Source: Candidatus Nanopelagicales bacterium (lineage in GTDB: Bacteria; Actinomycetota; Actinomycetes; S36-B12). From it: a DNA stretch of 64,000 nt. Of this stretch, positions 43,539 to 51,066 are shown one piece after another. The DNA is taken from assembly GCA_018401415.1 (NCBI GenBank), contig JAGYKV010000017.1:62001-126000 (forward strand), read 5' to 3'. Every line of letters starts with the position of its first letter. Position 1 is the stretch's first letter. The translations under genes were made by a program, and so were the position numbers. A model generated the notes under the pieces. That model ran no database searches and had not been told where the DNA came from. It saw only the letters and a list, made by a program, of their open reading frames with translations.

Positions 43539-46295
43539 GTGGGTGTTCTCGACAAAATCCTTCGTGCGGGTGAGGGAAAGACACTCCGCAAACTCGAAGG
43601 AATCGCTCGCACCGTCAATTCCATTGAGCAGGACTTCGTGGACCTTACCGACGAAGAACTGCGCGCTCTGACCGATGAATTCAAGGAGCGTTTTGCGGAG
43701 GGGGAGACTCTGGACGATCTCATGCCCGAGGCATTTGCGACCGTGCGCGAAGCAGCAAAGCGCACATTAGGCCAGCGGCACTACGACGTCCAGATCATGG
43801 GTGGCGCGGCACTGCATTTGGGGAATATCGCTGAAATGCGCACGGGTGAGGGTAAGACACTGGTCTCGACATTGCCGGCGTACCTGAACGCTATTGCAGG
43901 CAAAGGTGTGCATGTCGTGACGGTCAACGACTACCTCGCCGAACGCGACTCGGAATGGATGGGTCGAGTGCATCGCTTCTTGGGTTTGCGGGTGGGAACC
44001 ATTCTCAACAGTATGACCCCGGCCGAGCGCCGCGAGGCGTACGCCGCAGACATCACCTACGGCACCAACAATGAATTCGGGTTTGATTACCTTCGCGACA
44101 ACATGGCGTGGAGTGCTGAAGAGATGGTTCAACGCGGCCATCACTTTGCAATTGTCGATGAAGTTGACTCTATTCTCATCGACGAAGCCCGTACGCCTCT
44201 CATCATCAGTGGTCCGGCCGACCAGGCCACTGATTGGTATGGTGAATTCGCCCGCATCACCCGCAAACTGACGCGGGATGAACACTACGAGGTCGATGAA
44301 AAAAAGAAGACCGTGGGCGTGCTGGAAGCGGCCATTGATGTTGTGGAAGACGAGCTCGGAATCGACAACCTGTATGACACGGTGAATACCCCGCTCGTCG
44401 GTTATTTGAACAACGCCATTCGCGCTAAGGAATTGTTCAAGCGCGATCGCGATTATGTCGTCATGGAAGGTGACGTTGTAATCGTTGATGAACACACGGG
44501 TCGGATTCTCAAAGGTCGCCGCTACAACGAAGGCCTGCATCAGTCAATCGAGGCCAAAGAAGGTGTGGAGATTAAGGCTGAGAACCAGACTTTGGCGACC
44601 GTCACGTTACAGAACTTCTTTCGCCTTTATGACAAGCTCGGTGGCATGACCGGCACGGCCATGACCGAAGCGGCCGAGTTCAACCAGATTTACAACTTGG
44701 GTGTTGTTCCCATTCCCACGAACCGTGACATGGTTCGCCTTGACAATGCTGACTTAATCTTCCGGACCAGCGATGCTAAATATGCTGCTGTGCTGGAAGA
44801 CATCACTGAACGTCATGCAAGCGGTCAACCTATTTTGATCGGCACCACGAGCGTAGACAAATCCGAAGAGTTGTCCGCAATGCTGAAGAAAAATGGCATT
44901 CCCCATGAAGTACTGAACGCCAAGCAGCATGAGCGCGAGGCTGCAATTGTTGCCATGGCCGGCCGCAAAGGCGCTGTGACGGTAGCGACCAATATGGCCG
45001 GGCGCGGAACCGACATCATGCTCGGTGGCAACTCTGAAGCGCTAGCGGCCATGGATCTTGCCCGTAGGGGTCTCGACCCGGTCGAGGATCCGGAGGCGTA
45101 TGAAGCTGCGTGGAAATCCGCGGTTGCAACGGCCGAAGCTGCTGTGAAGAACGAACACGAAGAAGTGGTGGGCCTTGGCGGCCTATACGTATTGAGCACG
45201 GAACGCCATGAGTCCCGTCGAATTGATAATCAGTTCCGTGGTCGATCGGGTCGCCAGGGAGACCCCGGTGAGTCGCAGTTTTACCTGTCCCTTGAAGACG
45301 ACCTCATGCGGCTTTTCAAGTCCGACATGGTCGATGCTTTCCTACGCCGGTTCAATGTCCCCGACGATGTCCCGATCGAAGCGAAGATGGTGTCCAACGC
45401 GATTCGCTCCGCGCAAAGTCAGGTAGAAGCGCAAAACTTTGAAATTCGAAAAGATGTGCTCAAGTACGACGATGTCCTCAACCGCCAGCGCCTGGTGATT
45501 TATGGCGAAAGGCGACGGGTTCTTCAGGGCGAGGATATTCAAGAGCAGGTCCGTGAATTCATTCGAGAAACGGTGAGCAGTTATGTGGATGCCGCTACCG
45601 CTGACGGGTATCCCGAATCTTGGGACTTGGATCGAATGTGGGCGGCATTGCGCCAGTTGTATCCGGTCAAGGTGACCCTTGATGAAATCCTCGAAGAGTC
45701 CGGTGGTGATTTGGGTGGTCTGAGTGGCGACCTGCTCAAAGCGGAACTTGTCGAAGACGCCGAGCAGGCATATGAACTCCGCGAACAAGAGTTGGGCGAA
45801 GAAGTCACTCGCGAATTGGAGCGCAGGGTCATTCTGTCGGTCCTGGACAGAAAGTGGCGAGAGCATCTCTACGAAATGGATTACCTGCGCGATGGCATTG
45901 GTCTGCGCGCCATGGCTCAAAGGGATCCATTAATTGAGTATCAGCGAGAGGGCTATGACCTCTTTATTGCCATGATGGACTCCATTAAAGAGGAAACGGC
46001 CGGTTACCTATTCCACGTGGAAGTCCAAGTGAAGCCCCAGGTTTCTGAGGAAACGGCTGAGGTAATCGAAGGGCTCAAGGATGCAACCGGATTCCTGCCA
46101 GCCCCCGAGATATCGGCAAAAGGGCTCGCTCCGGAGCGTCCCACTCACATGGAGTACTCGGCACCCGATGAATCAGGTGAGGTAGTTCATGGCGATATGG
46201 AAGCCACCGATGCAGGAATTATTGAAGTAGACCCCAATGCTTCACGTGCCGAGCGCCGTCGTGCCGAGCGGGCGAATCGCAAAGCGCGCAACTGA
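43539..46295 (+). CDS. secA: preprotein translocase ATPase SecA
   Basis: SecA drives proteins through SecYEG using ATP. The 918-residue protein starts at GTG 43539 ([20 protein letters not shown]) after a GGAAGGT ribosome site. It shows Walker A in [17 protein letters not shown], Walker B in [17 protein letters not shown], the preprotein-binding domain, [15 protein letters not shown], and [20 protein letters not shown]. It ends in an Arg-rich tail without the SEC-C zinc motif, as in other actinobacterial SecA1 proteins. The hpf gene commonly found just upstream is absent. The stop region again has a second TGA 17 bases later. Confidence 0.98.
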   Translation: MGVLDKILRAGEGKTLRKLEGIARTVNSIEQDFVDLTDEELRALTDEFKERFAEGETLDDLMPEAFATVREAAKRTLGQRHYDVQIMGGAALHLGNIAEMRTGEGKTLVSTLPAYLNAIAGKGVHVVTVNDYLAERDSEWMGRVHRFLGLRVGTILNSMTPAERREAYAADITYGTNNEFGFDYLRDNMAWSAEEMVQRGHHFAIVDEVDSILIDEARTPLIISGPADQATDWYGEFARITRKLTRDEHYEVDEKKKTVGVLEAAIDVVEDELGIDNLYDTVNTPLVGYLNNAIRAKELFKRDRDYVVMEGDVVIVDEHTGRILKGRRYNEGLHQSIEAKEGVEIKAENQTLATVTLQNFFRLYDKLGGMTGTAMTEAAEFNQIYNLGVVPIPTNRDMVRLDNADLIFRTSDAKYAAVLEDITERHASGQPILIGTTSVDKSEELSAMLKKNGIPHEVLNAKQHEREAAIVAMAGRKGAVTVATNMAGRGTDIMLGGNSEALAAMDLARRGLDPVEDPEAYEAAWKSAVATAEAAVKNEHEEVVGLGGLYVLSTERHESRRIDNQFRGRSGRQGDPGESQFYLSLEDDLMRLFKSDMVDAFLRRFNVPDDVPIEAKMVSNAIRSAQSQVEAQNFEIRKDVLKYDDVLNRQRLVIYGERRRVLQGEDIQEQVREFIRETVSSYVDAATADGYPESWDLDRMWAALRQLYPVKVTLDEILEESGGDLGGLSGDLLKAELVEDAEQAYELREQELGEEVTRELERRVILSVLDRKWREHLYEMDYLRDGIGLRAMAQRDPLIEYQREGYDLFIAMMDSIKEETAGYLFHVEVQVKPQVSEETAEVIEGLKDATGFLPAPEISAKGLAPERPTHMEYSAPDESGEVVHGDMEATDAGIIEVDPNASRAERRRAERANRKARN

Positions 46296-46313
46296 ACTCA
46301 ATGCAGAACTGAA

Positions 46314-46886
46314 TTAGTGCATTTCGACGGCGGTCAACACCCACTGTGATCCTTTTGCTTCCATGCGCATGGCAACCGCATGTGAGCGCGCTGTTCCGAC
46401 CAGTACCGCGCTCGCCTCGATGATGCCCGGTGCAACCTGCATGGCTCTCACGCCGCTGACCTTGCGCAGTCGGGAGAGACCCTTCTGAGCGCGAGTGGCG
46501 GGATGGCGAGCGTAACTCTGACCGCGCAAAGCTAAGAGGGTCAAGGGTTCGCGGCTGACCCATCTATTCAATTGAGCGGAGGGCCGCTCGCCACAACCCA
46601 CTTCAAAAACCATGCGAGCCATGTGACTTGCCCAATAAACCGGGTGGGGCACCTTGGCGGTAAACCCTTGGTCATTGATGACCTCAATATGTGCGGGCAG
46701 TCCCTGGGTGACGGCTGACGGGATGGGGCGCACCGCAGGAACCCCTGGGGCAATCTGCCATTGGAGTGGAAGGGGCATTTGGGTATTGGAATGACCGCCG
46801 TGGATCAGGGTTAAATTGGGTGGTGATGCGGTTCCGTTATCCAGTGTTTTCGCGGAGTCCCACTCGGGGACCAATGGATCGGTCAT
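46314..46886 (-). CDS. Rv3235 family protein
   Basis: A 190-residue protein of the actinobacterial Rv3235 family, found beside secA. The conserved C-terminal half starts near HMARMVFEVGCGERPSAQLN and continues with RWVSREPLTLLALRGQSYA and the closing segment MRMEAKGSQWVLTAVEMH. The N-terminal third is low in conserved features. ATG 46886 follows an AGGAAG ribosome site; a longer frame upstream looks unnatural. The fold resembles a small alpha-beta domain; its function is unknown. It converges on secA with 18 bases between the stops. Confidence 0.85.
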   Translation of the reverse strand: MTDPLVPEWDSAKTLDNGTASPPNLTLIHGGHSNTQMPLPLQWQIAPGVPAVRPIPSAVTQGLPAHIEVINDQGFTAKVPHPVYWASHMARMVFEVGCGERPSAQLNRWVSREPLTLLALRGQSYARHPATRAQKGLSRLRKVSGVRAMQVAPGIIEASAVLVGTARSHAVAMRMEAKGSQWVLTAVEMH

Positions 46887-47091
46887 GACTCTTCCTGTCT
46901 CGTTGTTTACCTGCATTTGATTATGTTTGCTACGGTTTAATTGCATTAGCATTATCTGCCGATACCACCGTGTCCTGTCAAGGCTGGATAAAAACCTGTG
47001 GATTTCTATTCGGGGAAGAGCCAATATTTAATTGTCTACATCAGTTATGCCCAATTAATTGATTTCTAATCAACCCACACCCGATCCTGTG

Positions 47092-47123
47092 GTTATCCAC
47101 AGAAGCAGTTATCCACAGAAGAA
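47092..47123 (+). promoter_or_regulatory. pair of perfect DnaA boxes in a 16-bp duplication
   Basis: TTATCCACA, the consensus DnaA box, is present at 47093-47101 and 47109-47117 inside two copies of GTTATCCACAGAAGMA. The first box also lies in the palindrome CTGTGGTTATCCACAG. An AT-rich stretch (47018-47073) lies just upstream. The region separates two divergent genes, and dnaA and dnaN are not in the window. Confidence 0.75.
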
Positions 47124-47170
47124 AGCGTGGTCTGGTTCGCCACTGCCGGCGCATGGACAATCGACAAATG

Positions 47171-47752
47171 GTCGAGGAGGGTGCCGCGGTTGTATTGGGG
47201 GTGGGGTCCGGCGGCGCGACCCACATGGACCTGCGCTGGATTGAGGCCGAGGCGGCGGTTCAGGCCGAGATCGATCGCGATGTACTGGACGAAGCTGCCG
47301 GGTTGGCCGAAGCAGAGTTATCGCAACTGACCCTGATTGAACTTGTGAGGGATTCGGTTGGCGCTTTCATTCACGCGAGAGTGAATGGGATTTATGAGAG
47401 TGGGAATTATGTGCGTGGGGTTTTAACGGGTGTGCACACGGGCGCAAGCCGTGACTGGTTGATTATTGGCAATAACCAGCTGGTGAATCTCGACGCCGTG
47501 ACCGCGGTGCGCGGATTGAGAAGATATGCGGGCGCCGGCCCAATTCATCAATCACCGCATGGATCAACGCACTCGGCAACGGTGCAAGCGTGGTTGCGAG
47601 ATCGAATCGGCATGAAGATAGCCGTGCACGGTAATACTGCTGTTGCAGTGGGTGTTCTGTGCGAAGTGGGCGGGAATTTCGTGAGCATTCATCAGGGTCA
47701 CACCGCCGAATTGATACCCCTCAAAAACCTCGGTGTCCTAGTGGTTGTCTAA
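47171..47752 (+). CDS. uncharacterised actinobacterial protein with Sm-like segments
   Basis: I do not recognise this protein. It is about 190-200 residues long: an acidic helical first third (RWIEAEAAVQAEIDRDVLDE) followed by two short beta-strand-rich segments. GVLTGVHTGASRDWLIIG with NQLVNLDAVTAVRGL, and IAVHGNTAVAVGVLCEVGG with AELIPLKNLGVLVVV, each look like a small barrel such as an Sm or SH3 fold. There is no membrane segment or catalytic motif. The start could be ATG 47153 or GTG 47171. Proteins of this shape occur downstream of secA in other actinobacteria. The end overlaps the convergent regulator gene by 15 bases. Confidence 0.65.
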   Translation, partial: VEEGAAVVLGVGSGGATHMDLRWIEAEAAVQAEIDRDVLDEAAGLAEAELSQLTLIELVRDSVGAFIHARVNGIYESGNYVRGVLTGVHTGASRDWLIIGNNQLVNLDAVTAVRGLRRYAGAGPIHQSPHGSTHSATVQAWLRDRIGMKIAVHGNTAVAVGVLCEVGGNFVSIHQGHTAELIPLKNLGVLVVV

Positions 47753-47974
47753 TGCAGGGGAGTCATCTTTACTCAATGGATGCGTCTCGACAAACTTCTT
47801 TGTTTGGGTGTACATGTCGGCGATATACGTCTCGAGAGCCTGACTCTCCACCCGCCACTGTCCTCGGCCACCAACTTTGATAGCGGGTAATTCCCCATTA
47901 CGCACCAAGGCGTAAGCCTGGGCGGCGGAAATATTCAAAGTTTCGGCGACATCGGTCAGGGTGAGAAATCGCAT
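47738..47974 (-). CDS. BldC-like helix-turn-helix (excisionase family) regulator
   Basis: A 78-residue DNA-binding protein of the MerR-like/excisionase type. It reads FLTLTDVAETLNISAAQAYAL (helix-turn-helix), then VRNGELPAIKVGGRGQWRV (wing) and a helical tail. BldC of Streptomyces has this layout and size and controls entry to development. The location in the secA region and the single-domain form fit that family rather than a phage excisionase, as no integrase is nearby. ATG 47974. Confidence 0.82.
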   Translation of the reverse strand: MRFLTLTDVAETLNISAAQAYALVRNGELPAIKVGGRGQWRVESQALETYIADMYTQTKKFVETHPLSKDDSPALDNH

Positions 47975-48024
47975 GAACTGATCGTGCCAAATGAGGGTCG
48001 ATCTGGCAGCACTGCCTCGCCGGT

Positions 48025-48033
48025 TGTGGATAA
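48025..48033 (-). promoter_or_regulatory. third perfect DnaA box
   Basis: TTATCCACA is present on the minus strand between the BldC-like gene and the SAF-domain gene, about 0.9 kb from the paired boxes at 47.1 kb. It may be chance on its own, but three perfect 9-mers in 1 kb is well above random expectation. Confidence 0.6.
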
Positions 48034-48120
48034 CCGTTTTTCTTTTTTGGATGGGTGCCGCATAGTCAGTTCATTGGAATTCTCTGAGTTTTCCCGGCTC
48101 AGACGCGCGGAGGAGTGATT

Positions 48121-48789
48121 ATGCAATGGGGTAAACCAACCAAGGTGACTCGATCCCGATCCTCGCGCTGGGGTGATGTGCGTCTGTGGGTCGGTGTCAG
48201 TGTGCTGATCGGTTCCATGTTCATTGGCGCCAGGGTGATGGCTTCGGGGGAGGAGACCGTGACCCTGTGGCGAGCGACCTCGGATCTTGCAGTGGGGAGT
48301 AGACCGGTTTCGGTGGAACCGATTGTGGTTGCACTGGGTGGATCCGAAGAGTCCTATTTCCAAGGAGTGAATCCGCCTTCGGGTGTAGTAATTCGACCGG
48401 TCGGAATGGGGGAATTCATTCCAGCGGCTGCTCTCGGCAGTGCAGGTGCAATCCCAGTTCGTGTTGTCACCGTTGCGGTGGACCCATTGCATGTTGCCAT
48501 TGGAGTGAACTCAGGGGATCAAGTGGATGTGTGGGCGAGCGTTGATCCCTCGAAGGTATCCACCTCGGATCCGGCTTCGACAGCGCCCAATAAAGTGTTA
48601 GCGCACATCACGGTGGAAGAAATCGCGCGCGATGTTGTGGGAACTGGGGGCGATATTGGGGTTGTGTTATCAGTCCCCGAGGCAGATATCCCTGCCCTGG
48701 TGATGGCCATGCGCACCGGGGTCATTGATCTGGTCAAGGTTCCCCTCGCGGAAACACTCGATCAATCCCGAAGCAACATGGCGCCATGA
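48121..48789 (+). CDS. SAF domain protein, CpaB/RcpC-like
   Basis: A 222-residue protein with one N-terminal membrane helix (DVRLWVGVSVLIGSMFIGA) and a SAF domain (TLWRATSDLAVGSRPV, then GEFIPAAALGS). The C-terminal RcpC-like part includes HVAIGVNSGDQVDVWASVD. CpaB/RcpC proteins belong to Tad pilus assembly at the outer side of the membrane. ATG 48121 has GGAGGA 6 bases upstream. It overlaps the CpaE-like ATPase by 4 bases. No other Tad genes lie in the window, so the pair may serve another role. Confidence 0.8.
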   Translation: MQWGKPTKVTRSRSSRWGDVRLWVGVSVLIGSMFIGARVMASGEETVTLWRATSDLAVGSRPVSVEPIVVALGGSEESYFQGVNPPSGVVIRPVGMGEFIPAAALGSAGAIPVRVVTVAVDPLHVAIGVNSGDQVDVWASVDPSKVSTSDPASTAPNKVLAHITVEEIARDVVGTGGDIGVVLSVPEADIPALVMAMRTGVIDLVKVPLAETLDQSRSNMAP

Positions 48790-50318
48790 TTCCAAGAATC
48801 CGGGAGACTCAACTTAATCAATCCCCAATGATTTGGGGAATCAGTGACCCGACATTGGAAAGTGTCCTGCTTCGCCACGCACAGAATGCCGGAATTGACG
48901 TGCGTCGGCGGTGCGTCGATGCAGTGGAATTACTCGCGGCGAGTGCTGTTTCGCCAGGCGCACCCGTGCTGGTGGACATGAACCTATCCAGACTTAGTCG
49001 AGAGGTTCTCTCCGCTCTCATGGACCACACGGGCAATATCACCATTCTTGCCGGTACCGATCATCAGTATTCGCTTGCTCGTTCCTGGGCTCTGGGACAG
49101 GTGGTTCGCCTACGCGATTCCGCATCCGTTGACCCTGGCAATCCATCAGGTCCGGACTCTCAATCAGGTCCCGACTCGGCAGGGGGTATTGAACTCGAGG
49201 AGGTGATGAGAACCATTGGGCAATCAATGCATCGGTGGGTCAAACCTCCGGTAGCTCAGCAGGTCGAAGCGATCAAGGAGGGAGCCCACGTGGTGTGTAT
49301 GTGGAGTGCCACTGGATCCACCGGTCGATCCACCGTTGCCATCGGCCTTGCTGAGGCGTGGGCGCGCGGCGGTGAGCGAGTATTGCTGATCGATGCGGAC
49401 ACGTGCGCTCCGTCTTTGGCCACGGCTTTGGGGATAACCGATGACCTGAGTGGAATTGTGGTGGCATGTAGATATGCGGATCAAAATTCCCTTGATCAAC
49501 GAAGTCTGTCCAGTGCGTGCCGGGAACTCAAGAACAACCTTTGGGTACTCACCGGAATAAATGATCCACAAAGGTGGCCCGAAGTTACCGGGACCTCACT
49601 GAGTTCGGTTATTGATCGAGCGCGTGACTTCTTTGATCGGGTTGTTATTGACATTTCACCGATCGTGTCAGATCCGGCCGATTCGGTGGATGGTCCCTAT
49701 CTTGATCCGCTTGCTCGCTTGCGTCCAACCCGAAATATGGCCGGCCACGCGGCATTAAAGGCGGCGGACACGGTCATGGTTGTCATTCGACCAGATGCAG
49801 TTGGGGCCTTGCGACTGGTGCATGATTTTGGGCCGCACTCCAAATATTTCCCACACGCAAAAACAGTTTTTCTCGTGAATCGAGTCAATCCAAAATATCG
49901 AAATTCACTGCATGGGGAATTTAGTGCAATTTGTGGCGGACTTGTGGGCCGTGGATCCCAGGGCGAATACCAGGGGCAGAGCCGGGAGAGGAACCACGAG
50001 AGCATTCACTTGCCTGTGCTGATTATGGTTCCTGAGGATCCCGTTACTGAAACCATGATCAGAATGAGTGCGACCATGGCGGAGGTGAAAACAAACTCCA
50101 AAATATTTCGCGCTTTGCGAAAGGCTGCTGGGCAAATTTCTCAGCATGAAATGACCGCCCGTGAAATGACCGCCCGTGAAGTGGTGGGCGCCGAAGTTGC
50201 GGCCAAGCAATTACGGAGACGGAAGCACTACAACAAGATCGCCGATTTTCGACCACTCATAAAGCTTTTCGGCATCTTCGGCCGCCATACGCACACAACC
50301 GCCAGTGGCAATCGGTAG
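48786..50318 (+). CDS. CpaE/MinD-like ATPase with Arg in the P-loop
   Basis: A 510-residue protein. Residues 1-130 resemble a receiver-like pseudo-domain (VDMNLSRLSREVLSALM). Residues 165-430 are a MinD/ParA-type ATPase: VVCMWSATGSTGRSTVAIGL, LLIDADTCAPSLATALG, DRVVIDISPIV. The P-loop reads TGSTGRST, so the usual Lys is Arg and the deviant-Walker signature Lys is missing too. I recall similar Arg P-loops in other actinobacterial CpaE-like proteins, so this may be a clade trait. Two in-frame tandem duplications occur (18 bp at 49146, 15 bp at 50148). The last 36 codons overlap the convergent L,D-transpeptidase gene. Confidence 0.8.
   Translation: MIPRIRETQLNQSPMIWGISDPTLESVLLRHAQNAGIDVRRRCVDAVELLAASAVSPGAPVLVDMNLSRLSREVLSALMDHTGNITILAGTDHQYSLARSWALGQVVRLRDSASVDPGNPSGPDSQSGPDSAGGIELEEVMRTIGQSMHRWVKPPVAQQVEAIKEGAHVVCMWSATGSTGRSTVAIGLAEAWARGGERVLLIDADTCAPSLATALGITDDLSGIVVACRYADQNSLDQRSLSSACRELKNNLWVLTGINDPQRWPEVTGTSLSSVIDRARDFFDRVVIDISPIVSDPADSVDGPYLDPLARLRPTRNMAGHAALKAADTVMVVIRPDAVGALRLVHDFGPHSKYFPHAKTVFLVNRVNPKYRNSLHGEFSAICGGLVGRGSQGEYQGQSRERNHESIHLPVLIMVPEDPVTETMIRMSATMAEVKTNSKIFRALRKAAGQISQHEMTAREMTAREVVGAEVAAKQLRRRKHYNKIADFRPLIKLFGIFGRHTHTTASGNR
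50148..50177 (+). repeat. 15-bp in-frame tandem duplication in the CpaE-like gene
   Basis: Two exact copies of GAAATGACCGCCCGT code EMTAR twice, followed by a diverged EVVGAE copy. It lies just before the overlap with the transpeptidase gene. Confidence 0.9.
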
Positions 50319-50945
50319 ACCCAGTTGGTCGACCGAGTGCATCATTTCGCCGTCGTAGTACTTGGGAATACTGTGAAAACCAATGGCAGTTTTACCGTCG
50401 TTGCCGTAGGCAAATCGGGTCATGTGATCAAAGGTGACCTTTGAGTTCGGGTTACCACTGCGCTCGGATTTGGAGAAAACTTTGTACTCTCCCATCACCG
50501 GACGATCCCAGCGTCCAACAATGGGAAACCGATGCACAACTTCGTTTTTCTTATTCATCACCCACAGGGTCATCAGCGACTTGTCATAGACAATTCTTCG
50601 GCCCGTGTTTTTATCCAACGGCATTTCGGGAATGTTTTTTGCCTTACGCTCCCGGGTAGCCGGCTTGGGCTTCTTTGGCTTGGGAGTTGGACTGGGTGTG
50701 ATGGTTATTGTGCTCGGCTGGGCGGCAGCGGGTGTACGGACTGAAGTGTCCGGGGATGGCGTTGCTACCGGGGATGGCGTTACTACCGGGGATGGGGTTG
50801 CCGGGGTCGATTGTTCGGGTGCAGGGTCAGACTCCGATGCGGTGGCATTGGAGGTATTGACGCTGATCACACCAACGATCCCGCCAGCGACCAGGGCAAC
50901 GGCCAGTAAGGCGGTCACCGAAAACAGCAGGCGGGGAAGTTTCAC
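50211..50945 (-). CDS. L,D-transpeptidase (YkuD domain), exported
   Basis: A 244-residue exported enzyme predicted to make 3-3 crosslinks in peptidoglycan or attach proteins to it. It has an N-terminal membrane helix (LFSVTALLAVALVAGGIVGV) and a long Thr/Pro/Ser linker containing 18-bp repeats. The YkuD domain follows: RRIVYDKSLMTLWVMNKK, FPIVGRWDRPVMGEY, AIGFHSIPKYYDG and LGLPIATGGCVRMAAEDAEK with the catalytic Cys. The family's usual S-H-G-C is T-G-G-C here. A basic segment (KPKKPKPATRERKAK) separates linker and domain. Confidence 0.88.
   Translation of the reverse strand: MKLPRLLFSVTALLAVALVAGGIVGVISVNTSNATASESDPAPEQSTPATPSPVVTPSPVATPSPDTSVRTPAAAQPSTITITPSPTPKPKKPKPATRERKAKNIPEMPLDKNTGRRIVYDKSLMTLWVMNKKNEVVHRFPIVGRWDRPVMGEYKVFSKSERSGNPNSKVTFDHMTRFAYGNDGKTAIGFHSIPKYYDGEMMHSVDQLGLPIATGGCVRMAAEDAEKLYEWSKIGDLVVVLPSP
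50750..50803 (-). repeat. 18-bp in-frame tandem repeat in the transpeptidase linker
   Basis: Three copies of an 18-bp unit (plus strand CCGGGGATGGCGTTGCTA type) code TPSPVV/TPSPVA-like steps of the surface linker. Copy number could set how far the enzyme domain reaches into the wall. Confidence 0.85.
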
Positions 50946-51066
50946 TCCGGAAGTATGTCACGAAACACCCAAATACGGTGTTCTCGCGCCCCGAAATTGC
51001 CCCGGCGTGTGAGAATAGCGGGATGTGCGTGAACAGGCTTGCTCGGATAACCGCCCAAGGGTCTCC

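Noticed and set aside
46887..47152. Chromosomal origin of replication
   Set aside because: DnaA boxes and an AT-rich stretch are present, but there is no dnaA, dnaN, rpmH or parAB, and genes on both sides keep the same main strand. Reported as a DnaA-box cluster only.
47738..47974. Phage or element excisionase
   Set aside because: The helix-turn-helix would fit, but no integrase, attachment site or phage gene is nearby and the BldC-like layout in the secA region fits better.
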